DNA of 64,000 nucleotides from Bradyrhizobium sp. AZCC 1719 (lineage in GTDB: Bacteria; Pseudomonadota; Alphaproteobacteria; Rhizobiales; Xanthobacteraceae): positions 2,695,001 to 2,759,000 of the forward strand of contig NZ_JAZHRU010000001.1 in assembly GCF_036924525.1 (NCBI RefSeq), given 5' to 3'. Shown one piece after another: positions 10,947 to 20,520 of the stretch. Position 1 is the stretch's first letter. The number at the start of each line of letters is the position of its first letter. Position numbers and translations under genes: made by a program. A model generated the notes under the pieces. That model was not told the DNA's origin, searched no databases, and saw only the letters and a program-made list of their open reading frames with translations.

Positions 10947-12023
10947 TTACTTTGTCACGATCCGGCGTGGCGTTGGCGTCACCGTGCTGGCGGGGGCCAT
11001 CGGCGAGATCGCGAACGTCAGCCAGATATTCCACCCCGCAGGCCGGTTCTCGGCGGCAAATTCTCCGTAGCCTTTCAGGTTGAGATATCCCTGCATGTCG
11101 CCGATCGGAAAGAGATATCCGAACTGCGGGCCGATGCCGAAGACACGGGACCGGAAGCCGCCGAGCGCCGGATGCTGACCGAAGTCGTCGGTGATCTGTT
11201 GATATCCATATCCGACGAAACCGACGAAGAACTGCTTGGAGAGGAATTGCGAGATTCCCCAATCGACATGGAAGTCGATTCCGCTCTGGTATTGCGTGTC
11301 GGGATTCTTGAAGTTGTAGGTGAAGCCCGCGACGGCCGAGAATTCGTGCCCTGCGGCCTGATTGAAGTAGGTGTAGCCGCCGCCGGCGTCGATCGCGGCG
11401 TGACCGATGCCGAGGTTACTGAGGCGGGCGGGATTGTAGGCGCCCACTGGAATGTCGCCCGTCACATAGGTCATGAAGTTGTGCAGGCCGGCATTCCACT
11501 TCAGCGTGGCCTGCGGATACAGGTCGCCGACGGAAGTGAGTGAATCCGAGATGCTTCCCGTGCGGGTCGTCACGATCGGTCCGACTGCCGCGGTGAGCGT
11601 TCCGTCAATGCCGGTGCTTGCCCGGCCGAATATGCCGGTGACGCCGATGGCCAGTTGGCCGCCCAGCACAGGTGTGGCGAAAGTGTAGGTGGGATTGAGC
11701 AGAATAAGATCGCCTTGTGCGTTCAGACTGGCATTGAAATCGACGTTCACCGTTGCCGGAAATCTGCCGATCTGAATCTGCCGTGCCGCAGCGACGGCGC
11801 CCGATGCTTCGACCGAGGTGTGATAATACACCGCGGCCATGGACCAGCCCGGCACCGCCGGTGTCGCCGCAAAGCTGCCGAAGCGTCCGGGAAGCCAGTA
11901 GGAAACACCGCTCTCGTCAGCGTAGGCGGCCTCCGACATGGAGCCGAATATCAGCAGAGCCATGCCGATGTTGCGCCAGGTGTGCCGACGGCCTGAATCT
12001 CGTTGAGGAATGTTGTGCGCCAT
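10947..12023 (-). CDS. SphA/MetA-type outer-membrane beta-barrel protein
   Basis: 358 residues with a signal-peptide-like stretch (about 15-36, GMALLIFGSMSEAAYA) and then alternating amphipathic strands rich in Gly, Tyr and Phe, as in the phenol MetA / SphA family of putative outer-membrane channels. Landmarks include GDLILLNPTYTF, GGGYTYFNQAAGHEFS, and GIGPQFGYLFPIGDMQGYLN with a terminal Phe-rich strand. Family members are proposed to take up hydrophobic substrates, but the substrate here is unknown. An AGGGG stretch lies upstream of the ATG. It lies 190 bases downstream of the HupE-like gene. Confidence 0.78.
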   Translation of the reverse strand: MAHNIPQRDSGRRHTWRNIGMALLIFGSMSEAAYADESGVSYWLPGRFGSFAATPAVPGWSMAAVYYHTSVEASGAVAAARQIQIGRFPATVNVDFNASLNAQGDLILLNPTYTFATPVLGGQLAIGVTGIFGRASTGIDGTLTAAVGPIVTTRTGSISDSLTSVGDLYPQATLKWNAGLHNFMTYVTGDIPVGAYNPARLSNLGIGHAAIDAGGGYTYFNQAAGHEFSAVAGFTYNFKNPDTQYQSGIDFHVDWGISQFLSKQFFVGFVGYGYQQITDDFGQHPALGGFRSRVFGIGPQFGYLFPIGDMQGYLNLKGYGEFAAENRPAGWNIWLTFAISPMAPASTVTPTPRRIVTK

Positions 12024-12212
12024 CTGTTTGCCCCTAATGGCTCGAGATCACAGTGATCAACCCTAGATTGGCATAGATTGAATGTCCCGTCGTAGGGCAT
12101 CGCTCTGCGAAACGGTCTGCATCGAAAATCCATCGCGACTGTTGCGTTGAGGTCACGAGGCAATCGCCTGCTATGCACCTCAACGGGAGTTTCGCAGACT
12201 CCGCTCGCCCGC

Positions 12213-13218
12213 TCAGGCGGCGAATCCAGCCAATCGCTCAGTAAACCAGTAGGCGGCCATGATCCCGATCGCATAAGTCGTCACCGGCCTCGCATGACGT
12301 TCGAGGAAAGCAGGTAACCTGATCCACTTGGCGCATCTCAGAGCGCCCAGGACGGCTGCAATGAAGACCAGTTGTCCGGCCTCCACGCCGACATTGAACG
12401 CAAGCAGCGCCAGCGGAATGTCTCCCTGAGGCAGACCGATTTCCGTCAGCGCGCCGGCGAAGCCAAATCCATGCAGCAGGCCAAACGAGAACGCGACCAG
12501 CCACGGCCATTGCGCGGTCAGGCTCGCTTGTCCCCGGTCGGACCGGATGATCTCGCAGGCCAGAAGGAGAATACTCAACGCGATCGTTGCTTCGACCGGC
12601 GGTCCGGGTATGTGCACGACCCCCAATGTGGCAAGGCTCAGGGTGATCGAATGTGCAACCGTAAAGGCGGTGACCGTGATCAGAAGCACCCGGCCGCGAC
12701 GCACGATCAGGATCAGAGCCAGTACGAACAGCAAATGATCGTAGCCCAACAGGATGTGCTCCACACCATGCATCAGATAGGTGGTGGCGACCTCAAGCGA
12801 ACTGCGCGAGGTCGCGATCTCGATCCACGGTTTGGACGGTCGTACCAGCGTGGTGGAGTAGGTGCCATCGAGCATTTGCACGCGTACCAGCGCGTCGGTG
12901 ATGGTCGCCTGCAGGCCCACGATCTCGATGCGGGTGCCGGCGAGCCCGTTGTCCAGTTCGATCACCCTGCGTTCGACCAGCGAATCCTGGAGTTCACGCA
13001 GTGTCGGGTCGGTGACGTTGCGCGTTTTTTTCCGGGAATCGGAGCGCTACCGGAAGCCGCATGCCGGATAGCAGCGGCGTGCGCCAGACAATCTGATACC
13101 GCTGCGGCGCTATCTCGGTCACTTCCATATACGCCGGACGGGACTCGTGTGCGGACGCGGTACTGAAAAGTCCGAACGTCACGAAAAGGATGCCGAGAAA
13201 TGCCGATCGTAAACTCAA
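12213..13218 (-). pseudogene. HupE/UreJ-like membrane protein, frameshifted at an A7 run
   Basis: The N-terminal part (13218 to about 13031) reads a signal peptide and then HESRPAYMEVTEIAPQRYQI and SGMRLPVALRFPE. It then runs into seven A (minus strand; seven T at 13025-13031). Removing one A restores a frame giving TRNVTDPTLRELQDSLVERR and on through VHMEHILLGYDHLLFVLAL-type HupE_UreJ membrane segments to 12213. The restored product is about 334 residues, the family length, with six or so hydrophobic helices. It is either a real pseudogene, a sequencing error in the homopolymer, or slippage expression. The C-terminal half alone could start at ATG 12965. It sits 15 bases after the PPIase gene. 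Confidence 0.8.
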
Positions 13219-13233
13219 AGCCTTCTCCGTCGG

Positions 13234-14169
13234 CTAATTTGGCAGCTTCTCCGGCAGCACGACCTGATAGCGTGCTCGCATGGCTTCATAGGCCTTTGCC
13301 TTCGCCTGAGCGCGCTGGTCAGCGATCCAGCCTGCCTTGATGTCCGACTCGATTTCCTCGAAGGCGGGTACCCTGCTCGGAGCGGAAGAGTCGACAAAAA
13401 TCAGGTGCCATCCGTACCCGGATTCCACCGGTCCTTGCCACGAGCCAGGCTTGATGCTCACGAGCGCTCGGGCAAAGTTCAGCCCGAACAGCTTGGCGAT
13501 ATCATCGAACGACCGATCGCCGTAGTGATCCTGGTACATGAAGGGGTCACCAAGAGCCGCAACGTCCTTCGCTTCGCCCGATTGGTCTGCGATTTTCTCC
13601 AGGGCTTTCGCGGCAGCTTCCCGTGTGCGCTCACCATGTCGATCGGAGGAAAAATAAAGATGGCGGAAAGAGACGCGCGGCAGAAGCGCAAATCGCTGCT
13701 GATTGTCCATGAACCAGGCCTTCAGCGTATCGGTCGAAGGGTCGTTATCGATTGCAGCGCCCTCAGCCAGAAATTCCATTTTCTGCGCCAGGCGCCGCTT
13801 GACGATCGTGTCGTCCTTGTCCAGTCCGAGTGCCATTGCCTCGCGAAACAGCACCTCCTCCCGAACCTTGAGTTCAATGAGGTTCTGCATTTGCTCAGGA
13901 GTCGGAGGAGGCCGGCCCTTCGCCAGCCAAGCCACACTTATCTGAACAAGATCGTCCGGCGTCAGGACAATCCGGTTGGATTCGGATGTGGCTTCTGATT
14001 TGGGATGCAAGACGCTGTAGCCAACAAACAGTGCCAAGCCGACCAGAAGAAAATGAACCAGCGGTTCGCGCAACCATCGTCGCAGCAGCGATGGCTGCGC
14101 CGGTACGGCTGCGTCCGGGTTCTTGCCGGACGCAGCGCTCCCATCTGTTGGATTATCTAGCACTGACAA
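13234..14169 (-). CDS. Membrane-anchored peptidyl-prolyl isomerase (parvulin type)
   Basis: 311 residues. A single N-terminal membrane helix (about 36-54, PLVHFLLVGLALFVGY) is followed by a SurA/PpiC-like periplasmic region. The N-terminal chaperone part includes LVQISVAWLAKGRP and LIELKVREEVLFREAMALGL. A parvulin-like domain near 165-275 has VSFRHLYFSSDR and SGYGWHLIFVDSS. It probably assists folding of exported or outer-membrane proteins, perhaps its neighbours. It starts 9 bases after the DUF3604 stop, and the HupE-like gene starts 15 bases after its own stop, so an operon is likely. Confidence 0.85.
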   Translation of the reverse strand: MSVLDNPTDGSAASGKNPDAAVPAQPSLLRRWLREPLVHFLLVGLALFVGYSVLHPKSEATSESNRIVLTPDDLVQISVAWLAKGRPPPTPEQMQNLIELKVREEVLFREAMALGLDKDDTIVKRRLAQKMEFLAEGAAIDNDPSTDTLKAWFMDNQQRFALLPRVSFRHLYFSSDRHGERTREAAAKALEKIADQSGEAKDVAALGDPFMYQDHYGDRSFDDIAKLFGLNFARALVSIKPGSWQGPVESGYGWHLIFVDSSAPSRVPAFEEIESDIKAGWIADQRAQAKAKAYEAMRARYQVVLPEKLPN

Positions 14170-14178
14170 CCAACCACG

Positions 14179-16497
14179 CTAGAACGGAGAACGTGCGGCT
14201 TGACCCGAACTGAGATTCTCCAGATTTATCGGTGCCGGAACGACCTCGTAATTGGCGTAGCCGTATTCATTGCTGCGCGCGCCAAAGTACTTATCGCCCA
14301 CCTTATAGACGGTGACCTCGTAAGGCAGGTTTCCGAACGCGGTAACGATCTTGCCATCCTTGATGGAATAGGACGATGGCGAGCCAAGTTCACCGCTATG
14401 CATGACGTCGCCGACCTGCCCCGGCTGTGGCAGCGTCCCGTCGACATTGGTGATCAGGCGCCGGCCGGCCGTGCTCCAGATGACCTGGAAGACGCTGCCG
14501 GTCGCGTTGTTGCGAATCCACGTCGACTTGCCGACGATCAGGTCCTTGAGTTGGTCATCATTCAGCGCAGTCACGCCCGGCTGCTGTTGCAGGCTGGCGA
14601 CGGTCATGCCGGGTTTCGCCGTCACGCGCGCCTGTTCGGTCGGTGTGTACCAGATCGGCGAAGCCCACGCGCGCTCTTGTACCGTGGCCGACACGATCTC
14701 GGGCGGATTGATTCCGAGATTCTTGGCCTGAATCGTGGTCCACCGTGGCGTCGGGATTTCAAGTGCCCGGGCGTAATAGAACGCGTTCAGACCGGGGTCG
14801 AATTCCGGATCACTCCACACGGTCTTGAGTTCGACTGCACCGATCGTGTTCTTGTAGCTCGCTTCGTGAATGTTGACGGTGCTGCCGATTGGCGGGACCT
14901 TGCCCGTGACTGGATCGGGCGTACGTTTGCCCGCCCAAACCACATCAAAGACCTTTTCGAAGGATTGGCCATCTTTGGTCCATCCCTTGACGATTTGAAT
15001 GCGGTCAAGGTTGCCCGATGTCGGGTCCTTCACGGCCCACACCGCGAAGGATGGCGCCTTCTTGTCGGCCGGCATCGACGGCAGGTCGCCTCCCATCGGC
15101 ACGCCCTGCGCATAGGCGGTACGGACCCACAGCCGGTCCTTCAGCCAATCTGGAACGATATTCCAGACTTCCCTGTTCTTTACGTCCTTTGCGTCTTGGC
15201 TGTAATCCCATCCACCAAAGAAGCGCAATTGGATGCGCGGTCCGCTGGTGGCAAAAGTTTCCTTGCGCTGCATGGCATTGAACAGCGAAGCACGGGTGTT
15301 CTCCTCGGCCCACAGACCGGTGAGGCCGGCGGGATTCTCGAGACGAACGTCGAGGCCGGCGAACACGTGACCCGACATGCGCTGCTTTTCATCGCCGTCG
15401 TTGCGGGCGTGGCCGCCGTAGAAGTTCTCCTGGCGATAGGGGACGCCGGTATTGTGCGAGTCGGATCCGCCGACGATACCGAATTTGTAGGGGTTGTAAC
15501 CCCGTGTATCCTGCATCGCGATGCCGGTCTTGTAGGCGTCGCGAATGTAGCTGCCCGGGATGGTCGGGAAACGTCCCGCCGGATCGCCGAGTAGATAGGT
15601 CAACACCTCGAAATTCGCGAACTCGTCATTGGGCGACAGTGTCGGATGCGTCTCCGACTGCCCCTTGATCTGCTTGATCTCGGACAGTTTCTCATTGCGT
15701 TCGCGCGACTCGGCCCAGGCCTTGTCGATCGGCCGTCCCTTGAAATCGACTTCCGTCGGAAACATGATTCCGTCGGAGAGGTTCGCGTTGTGCGAGATTG
15801 CGAGCAACTCGCTGCCGGCCTTGCGCTGGACGTCCATCCAGTCCCACAGATCTTCCGGAGCGGACGAATCGATGGCGCTGAACGGTAGCTCCGGCACCTT
15901 GGCGCAGTCCTTGAAGAACACGTTGCGGTGCATGTTGCGGTTGTCGGGCGTCGACGTCCATTCATAGGAACAGAACGCGGTAAATTTGCCGGGCTTGTTG
16001 AAGCGATCTGCGATCGCATTGTTCTCTTTCCAGATGTTGCCGGCTACTTCCGGGCTGATCAATTCCTTGATCGGCTTCTTGTCGACGATCGTGTAGCCGA
16101 GCCAAAGATATATTCTCTGAATATCGGCGGGGGTGCGAACCTTCAGCTTCTCGGCGATCGGTAGCTTGCTCAGGGCCGAGCCAGGAGTATTCGCCAGCTT
16201 CACCGTCCCGACATATTCGGAGTGATCGGTCACGCCCATCCAGTCCAGCGGGGTCGTGATCTTGATCGGATAACCCATTGGGTGCTGGATGATCTGTCCC
16301 GTCGCATATTTGTAGGCTTCCTCCGGCCCGGTCTTGGTGTTGCCGAAGATGTAGGCGTCGAACGACCAGCCTGTATGGACGTGGGTTTCCCCGAAATACG
16401 CGTTTCGCTCCGGGGTGGTTTGAGCGAACGCCGGCAAGATCAGGGCGGTGGAGGCTGCAAAGGCGAGTAACGCGATGCGGTGGTTTGAACTCTTCAT
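14179..16497 (-). CDS. Exported DUF3604 protein (PHP-like metallohydrolase fold)
   Basis: 772 residues with a signal peptide (about 1-25, ending ALILPAFAQ). The mature N-terminus carries FGETHVHTGWSFDA, an HxH motif as in PHP-type metal-dependent phosphoesterases. DWMGVTDHSEYVG, ISHNANLSDG and GIVGGSDSHN are further candidate metal-binding histidines and aspartates. The length is usual for DUF3604. The reaction is unknown; a periplasmic metal-dependent hydrolase is inference. It lies between DUF1254 (69 bases upstream) and the PPIase (9 bases downstream). Confidence 0.88.
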   Translation of the reverse strand: MKSSNHRIALLAFAASTALILPAFAQTTPERNAYFGETHVHTGWSFDAYIFGNTKTGPEEAYKYATGQIIQHPMGYPIKITTPLDWMGVTDHSEYVGTVKLANTPGSALSKLPIAEKLKVRTPADIQRIYLWLGYTIVDKKPIKELISPEVAGNIWKENNAIADRFNKPGKFTAFCSYEWTSTPDNRNMHRNVFFKDCAKVPELPFSAIDSSAPEDLWDWMDVQRKAGSELLAISHNANLSDGIMFPTEVDFKGRPIDKAWAESRERNEKLSEIKQIKGQSETHPTLSPNDEFANFEVLTYLLGDPAGRFPTIPGSYIRDAYKTGIAMQDTRGYNPYKFGIVGGSDSHNTGVPYRQENFYGGHARNDGDEKQRMSGHVFAGLDVRLENPAGLTGLWAEENTRASLFNAMQRKETFATSGPRIQLRFFGGWDYSQDAKDVKNREVWNIVPDWLKDRLWVRTAYAQGVPMGGDLPSMPADKKAPSFAVWAVKDPTSGNLDRIQIVKGWTKDGQSFEKVFDVVWAGKRTPDPVTGKVPPIGSTVNIHEASYKNTIGAVELKTVWSDPEFDPGLNAFYYARALEIPTPRWTTIQAKNLGINPPEIVSATVQERAWASPIWYTPTEQARVTAKPGMTVASLQQQPGVTALNDDQLKDLIVGKSTWIRNNATGSVFQVIWSTAGRRLITNVDGTLPQPGQVGDVMHSGELGSPSSYSIKDGKIVTAFGNLPYEVTVYKVGDKYFGARSNEYGYANYEVVPAPINLENLSSGQAARSPF

Positions 16498-16566
16498 GGC
16501 AGTACCCTTACGATTGCGAATCGATCGATCGACTCGTTGATCAAACGCTTCGTCTCGTCGCCATCG

Positions 16567-18201
16567 TCATCGACCGGCGGCAGCGAGTTCAATCTCGCTC
16601 GGCCGCCATTCCTTGGTGAAGAAGGGCTCAAGCGGGCTGTAGAGACGAAGGATCGTAAACCAGCCCTTGTTGGGCATGGTCTGAATCCAGTTGCCGCGCG
16701 GCACTCCTTGCGGCTGCGTCGGGCCGAAATAGACGGTCGTTGAGCCGTCGGCACTGGCTTCGGCGGCTGGCGATGGGTAGGTCTGGCTGCCGGCGCGCGG
16801 ATAGCGCTGCGGCGTGTCGAGCAGCGATCGCGTCTGGTTGTCGTAAAGCGTGAACGACCAGAACGCCCGCGCGGGGATGCCCTTGGGCAGCGTCACCTTG
16901 TAGGTTTTGCCGCCGTCAAAGGGGTTGTTGGCGGAATCGACAAAGCCCATGAGATATTGCGAGCCGACATCGGGAATGCGCATGATCATGCCCGGTGAAT
17001 CGAGCGTGTAGCCGTAATAGAACGCCGTCCTCGAATCCAGAGTCCGTGCGCCGGTCGGCGGGAGCGGCTTGAACATGCCCTCCCTGGTGAACTCCGGCGG
17101 CGGTGTCTCGAAGTTGGCCCCACCTTCCCACAGCATGCTTCCCCACATCGAGTTGGGATAGTACGCCCATTCCGGATGGGACACGGCGTAGCGCCAGTTC
17201 AGCAGGCGACCGGCCGCGTTCCCCACGGCGGCAGCATCGGTGAGTATTTTCTTCATCCGCGCATCAGGTTTGAACGGCTTGCCCTTCACGATACCGATGG
17301 CGGCCATTTGCCCGGCGAGTTCTACGTCGTAACTGGTGGCCGGTTCCTGCTGGACGTTCTCATTGATCATTTCGAAGAAGCCGTAATCGCCGGGCGGAAT
17401 CGTGTTGAACGACTTGCCGCTTGCCTCGATAAACTTGGTCTCGGGAGCAGGCGGGTTCTTGGCGAGCCGCACCTTGCCTTCCAGGGCTGTCGCGATGCTC
17501 GTACCTACGCCGCCCGGCGTGTAGGGATAGATCTTGAGATGCTTCTTGATCAGCTCAGCAGTTGGCTTGGGATCATTATTGGTCAGGAACGATCGCGCTG
17601 CGTACAGCACGCGGTTGGTCTTCGAACGCGCGATGTAGAAGCCACCTTCGGGCAGCGGCCCGTCGTAGCCGGGCGGTATGATGAGGTACTTGCCGCCCTC
17701 GCCGCGATCCGGCCCCGGGAAGCCGATGTCGATGATCCAGGAGAACCACATGTCATTGATGGTGCCTAGTCCCAACGGGGGCTGCTCGACTACCATCGGG
17801 CCCTTCGACAGGTTCACTACCGCCATGTAGTAGATGGTGTCAGCGTTGGCGGTGAGAAACAGCGACTTTGCGTCCATCAAATCGGAGAAGATGATCGGGG
17901 TGTTGTCCTCGGCGCCGATACTCTGGAAGCCCTTTCCCAGGGCATACGCCGATGCGCCGCGGAAGCTGTTGTTGTACACGTTCAGGGCGCGTGTGAAGTC
18001 CAGCGTGTCGCGGACCTTCTCTGCGGTTTCGATGGTGGGCGCGCCGTCCTTGAACTCGAGCGTGCCGATCCGTGTGTCGACCTTGTCCGGCGTCACAAGC
18101 GAAGGAGGGGTTGCGGCGGCAGTCTGGGCGGCGGCTAGCTGAGGCAGCGCCAGTGTTGCGCAGACGACGGCTGCTGTCATCAGTTCGACAAGCTGTTTCA
18201 C
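16567..18201 (-). CDS. Exported DUF1254/DUF1214 protein
   Basis: 544 residues counted from GTG 18201, chosen because GGAATG lies upstream and the first residues form a signal peptide (VELMTAAVVCATLALPQLAAA). The N-terminal DUF1254 part includes VYNNSFRGASAYALGKGFQS and LTANADTIYYMAVVNL. The C-terminal DUF1214 part includes FWSFTLYDNQTRSLLDTPQR and ends with the NWIQTMPNKGWFTILRLYSP strand. This two-domain arrangement is common in proteobacteria, but its function is unknown. An ATG 11 codons upstream is the alternative start. Confidence 0.88.
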   Translation of the reverse strand: MKQLVELMTAAVVCATLALPQLAAAQTAAATPPSLVTPDKVDTRIGTLEFKDGAPTIETAEKVRDTLDFTRALNVYNNSFRGASAYALGKGFQSIGAEDNTPIIFSDLMDAKSLFLTANADTIYYMAVVNLSKGPMVVEQPPLGLGTINDMWFSWIIDIGFPGPDRGEGGKYLIIPPGYDGPLPEGGFYIARSKTNRVLYAARSFLTNNDPKPTAELIKKHLKIYPYTPGGVGTSIATALEGKVRLAKNPPAPETKFIEASGKSFNTIPPGDYGFFEMINENVQQEPATSYDVELAGQMAAIGIVKGKPFKPDARMKKILTDAAAVGNAAGRLLNWRYAVSHPEWAYYPNSMWGSMLWEGGANFETPPPEFTREGMFKPLPPTGARTLDSRTAFYYGYTLDSPGMIMRIPDVGSQYLMGFVDSANNPFDGGKTYKVTLPKGIPARAFWSFTLYDNQTRSLLDTPQRYPRAGSQTYPSPAAEASADGSTTVYFGPTQPQGVPRGNWIQTMPNKGWFTILRLYSPLEPFFTKEWRPSEIELAAAGR

Positions 18202-18303
18202 GGCGGCATTCCTTTCAAGCACTGATACGTTCAATCACGGGTCGAAGGCGAACCAGTCGATTGAGCACGGGAAAGCGCGTGCTTCCCCGTGTCTTCATTC
18301 GTT

Positions 18304-18969
18304 TCAATAGCAGGGCGGGTACGGATAATAGCCGCAGGCCGGACGGGCGTACGCGTAGGGGTGGTAGTACGCAGCCGCACCATACGCAGCCGCACCGAGC
18401 GCGCCGGCATACATCGCGCCGCGGAATGCGTTGCGCCGGGCGAAACCGGCAAACGACAGCGGCGTGAACGGACGGCCGATGATGTCGATGAAGAGCGCGG
18501 CCCCGCCGTCGGCGCCGGCAAGATCGCCTTCAAGGGTCTGGACATTGAAGGTGAGCTTGTCGCCCTCGAGCTTCGGATTCTTCAGGACCACGACGGCGTC
18601 CTTGACCGAACCATCCTTGCCGAGCACGGAGACCGTCGCGTTCGGCGGATTCTTTGCAAAACTGTCCTCGCCCGATCCCCATTCCGCGATCACGTCGGCG
18701 GTGGGTTGATGGCCCGCGCCCCGCACCGGACGGTCTGCAAAGATGATCGAACTGGGTGACACGCCGGTCAGAGTGAGGGTGTCGCCCAGCAGCGTCGCAC
18801 CGCGGGAGTTGAGCACGAACAGCGAGGGCACGATCTCGGGCTTGGCCGGCGCGCCGATGGTTTTCATGGAGGGCGGTGTTGCAGCGTTCTGGGCAAGTGC
18901 TGCGTCCGTACCGCACAGGATGGTGGCCAGAGCCAGCAATCCGAAAATCTGATTCATTTTTGTACGCAT
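18304..18969 (-). CDS. Exported protein of unknown function with a Tyr/Pro-rich tail
   Basis: 221 residues with a signal peptide (about 1-27, LLALATILCGTDAALAQ). The central part contains GVSPSSIIFADRPVRGAGH and a beta-rich core. The C-terminus has an alanine/glycine-rich hydrophobic stretch (AMYAGALGAAAYGAAAYY) and ends PYAYARPACGYYPYPPCY. I recognise the type as a conserved exported protein without known function. First gene of the minus-strand envelope run ending near 10.5 kb. Confidence 0.75.
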   Translation of the reverse strand: MRTKMNQIFGLLALATILCGTDAALAQNAATPPSMKTIGAPAKPEIVPSLFVLNSRGATLLGDTLTLTGVSPSSIIFADRPVRGAGHQPTADVIAEWGSGEDSFAKNPPNATVSVLGKDGSVKDAVVVLKNPKLEGDKLTFNVQTLEGDLAGADGGAALFIDIIGRPFTPLSFAGFARRNAFRGAMYAGALGAAAYGAAAYYHPYAYARPACGYYPYPPCY

Positions 18970-19218
18970 GACATCGACTCCTTACAAATTACGCGAAGAA
19001 GCTCGATCGGCGCTCTCGCTCCAAGCGAGAGGTCGGCAATGGAGAATACAATTCCGGCTGCAGTTTACGCTGTGGGGCGTCTGCAGAATCAAAAATGGGC
19101 GCTGGAATTAAAGGTCTTAAGCTTGCCGTCTCTTGCAGTCTAAGGTTGACTTTAGAAGAGTGATGCTTGGGCTACCTCCACGGGAAATGTTAGCACAACC
19201 GGCAAAGGGGCGCCAGCC

Positions 19219-20328
19219 ATGGTTATCATTTTGTGCCTCTACATCCTTGCGATGTGGCTCGTATTTTCGAAATTCAAGCTCGTGCGGTGGGGCTGGGTGT
19301 CGGGGACAATTTCGCTTGTGGTAGGCGGATTTATTCTCGCGACATTTTTGGCGCTTTTTAATTATCTCACGCCCTCGGGGCGCGTGACGGTGACTGGCCG
19401 CGTCGTCGAGGTGACGCCGAATGTGACCGGACAAATCGTCGCAATCCCGGTCAAGCCGAACGTGCCGGTGAAGAAGGACGACGTGCTTTTTCAGATCGAC
19501 CCGGCGCCCTTCCAATATAAGGTCAGGCAGTTGCAGGCCTCGCTCGCGGCGGCAAAGCAGCAGACCGAAATCCTGAAATCGAACTACGAGCAGGCGACTG
19601 CGACTGTGGCCGGACTTGTCGCGCAGGCTGATTACAACAGAAAGCGCCTCGCCGATATTCAATCGCTGGCCGCCGACGATGCCAGCACACAATTTCAGGC
19701 GCAGGACAAGCAGGTTCAGTACGAAACCGTGTCGGCGCAACTCGTCGCGGCCAAGGCGGCCCAGCAGAGCGCGAAGCTTGCGCTGGATTCTGAGATCGGC
19801 GGCGTCAACACGTCAGTCGCGCAAATTCAGGCGCAACTCGAGAACGCAGATTGGGAATTGTCGCAGACATCCGTTCGCGCGCCCGCCGACGGCTATGTCA
19901 CCGTCGTTGCCTTGACGGTCGGCGACCGTGCGCTGCAAGCGCGCTCGGCGATATCGTTCATTGTCGAGAAGGAGATTGCGCTGGTCGGCATGTTCTCGCA
20001 AAACGGCTTCCAGACCATCAAGGAAGGCACCGCGGTCGACATCGTGTTCGACAACGTGCCGGGCCGCATTTATCACGCCAAAATCATCGGCATTCCCAGG
20101 GGCATCGGGCAGGGGCAGATCGTCGTATCCGGAACACTCGCCCGCACCAACACGTTCGGCGGCGCGACGGTGTTTCCGGCGGAAATCTCGATCCCCGACG
20201 GGATCGACCGCGACGGGCTCCGGCTGGGAATGTCCGGCAGCGCCACCGCCTTCGCCGACAACGCCGGCGTGATCGGTCTTCTGGCGTCCATCCTCGTGTG
20301 GATCAGTTCCTATACGGCATATCTCTAG
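19219..20328 (+). CDS. HlyD-family membrane fusion protein (EmrA/YibH-like)
   Basis: A periplasmic adaptor of 369 residues. Two N-terminal hydrophobic segments (about 2-17 and 27-50) are followed by the lipoyl half-motif VTPNVTGQIVAIPVKPNVPV, a coiled-coil hairpin (about 95-200, many Ala and Gln), the second half-motif VRAPADGYVTVVALTVGD, and a beta-barrel domain. No transporter or outer-membrane partner lies beside it, so its pump partner is unknown. A purine-rich AAAGGGG precedes the ATG. Confidence 0.88.
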   Translation: MVIILCLYILAMWLVFSKFKLVRWGWVSGTISLVVGGFILATFLALFNYLTPSGRVTVTGRVVEVTPNVTGQIVAIPVKPNVPVKKDDVLFQIDPAPFQYKVRQLQASLAAAKQQTEILKSNYEQATATVAGLVAQADYNRKRLADIQSLAADDASTQFQAQDKQVQYETVSAQLVAAKAAQQSAKLALDSEIGGVNTSVAQIQAQLENADWELSQTSVRAPADGYVTVVALTVGDRALQARSAISFIVEKEIALVGMFSQNGFQTIKEGTAVDIVFDNVPGRIYHAKIIGIPRGIGQGQIVVSGTLARTNTFGGATVFPAEISIPDGIDRDGLRLGMSGSATAFADNAGVIGLLASILVWISSYTAYL

Positions 20329-20520
20329 CCGTCGAACGCCGGCGCCGAAGCGCGGACGATGCGCAAAAAAGCCGCGCGCAAAAATGGTTTCCTGCAAGAT
20401 TCCGATAATCAATTTAAGCGAGCCTGGGGGAGCTGTCACTATGATCGGTAGTGGCCAACGAGCGAAACGCAGTTACAGCTCGATCGTTTGCCACGGCACT
20501 TTAGTTTGGAAAATTGAGCA

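Noticed and set aside
14200..15594. A 464-codon open frame on the plus strand
   Set aside because: It lies entirely antisense to the DUF3604 gene, which has a signal peptide and conserved motifs. Long antisense frames are expected in GC-rich codon usage, and the translation has no recognisable features.
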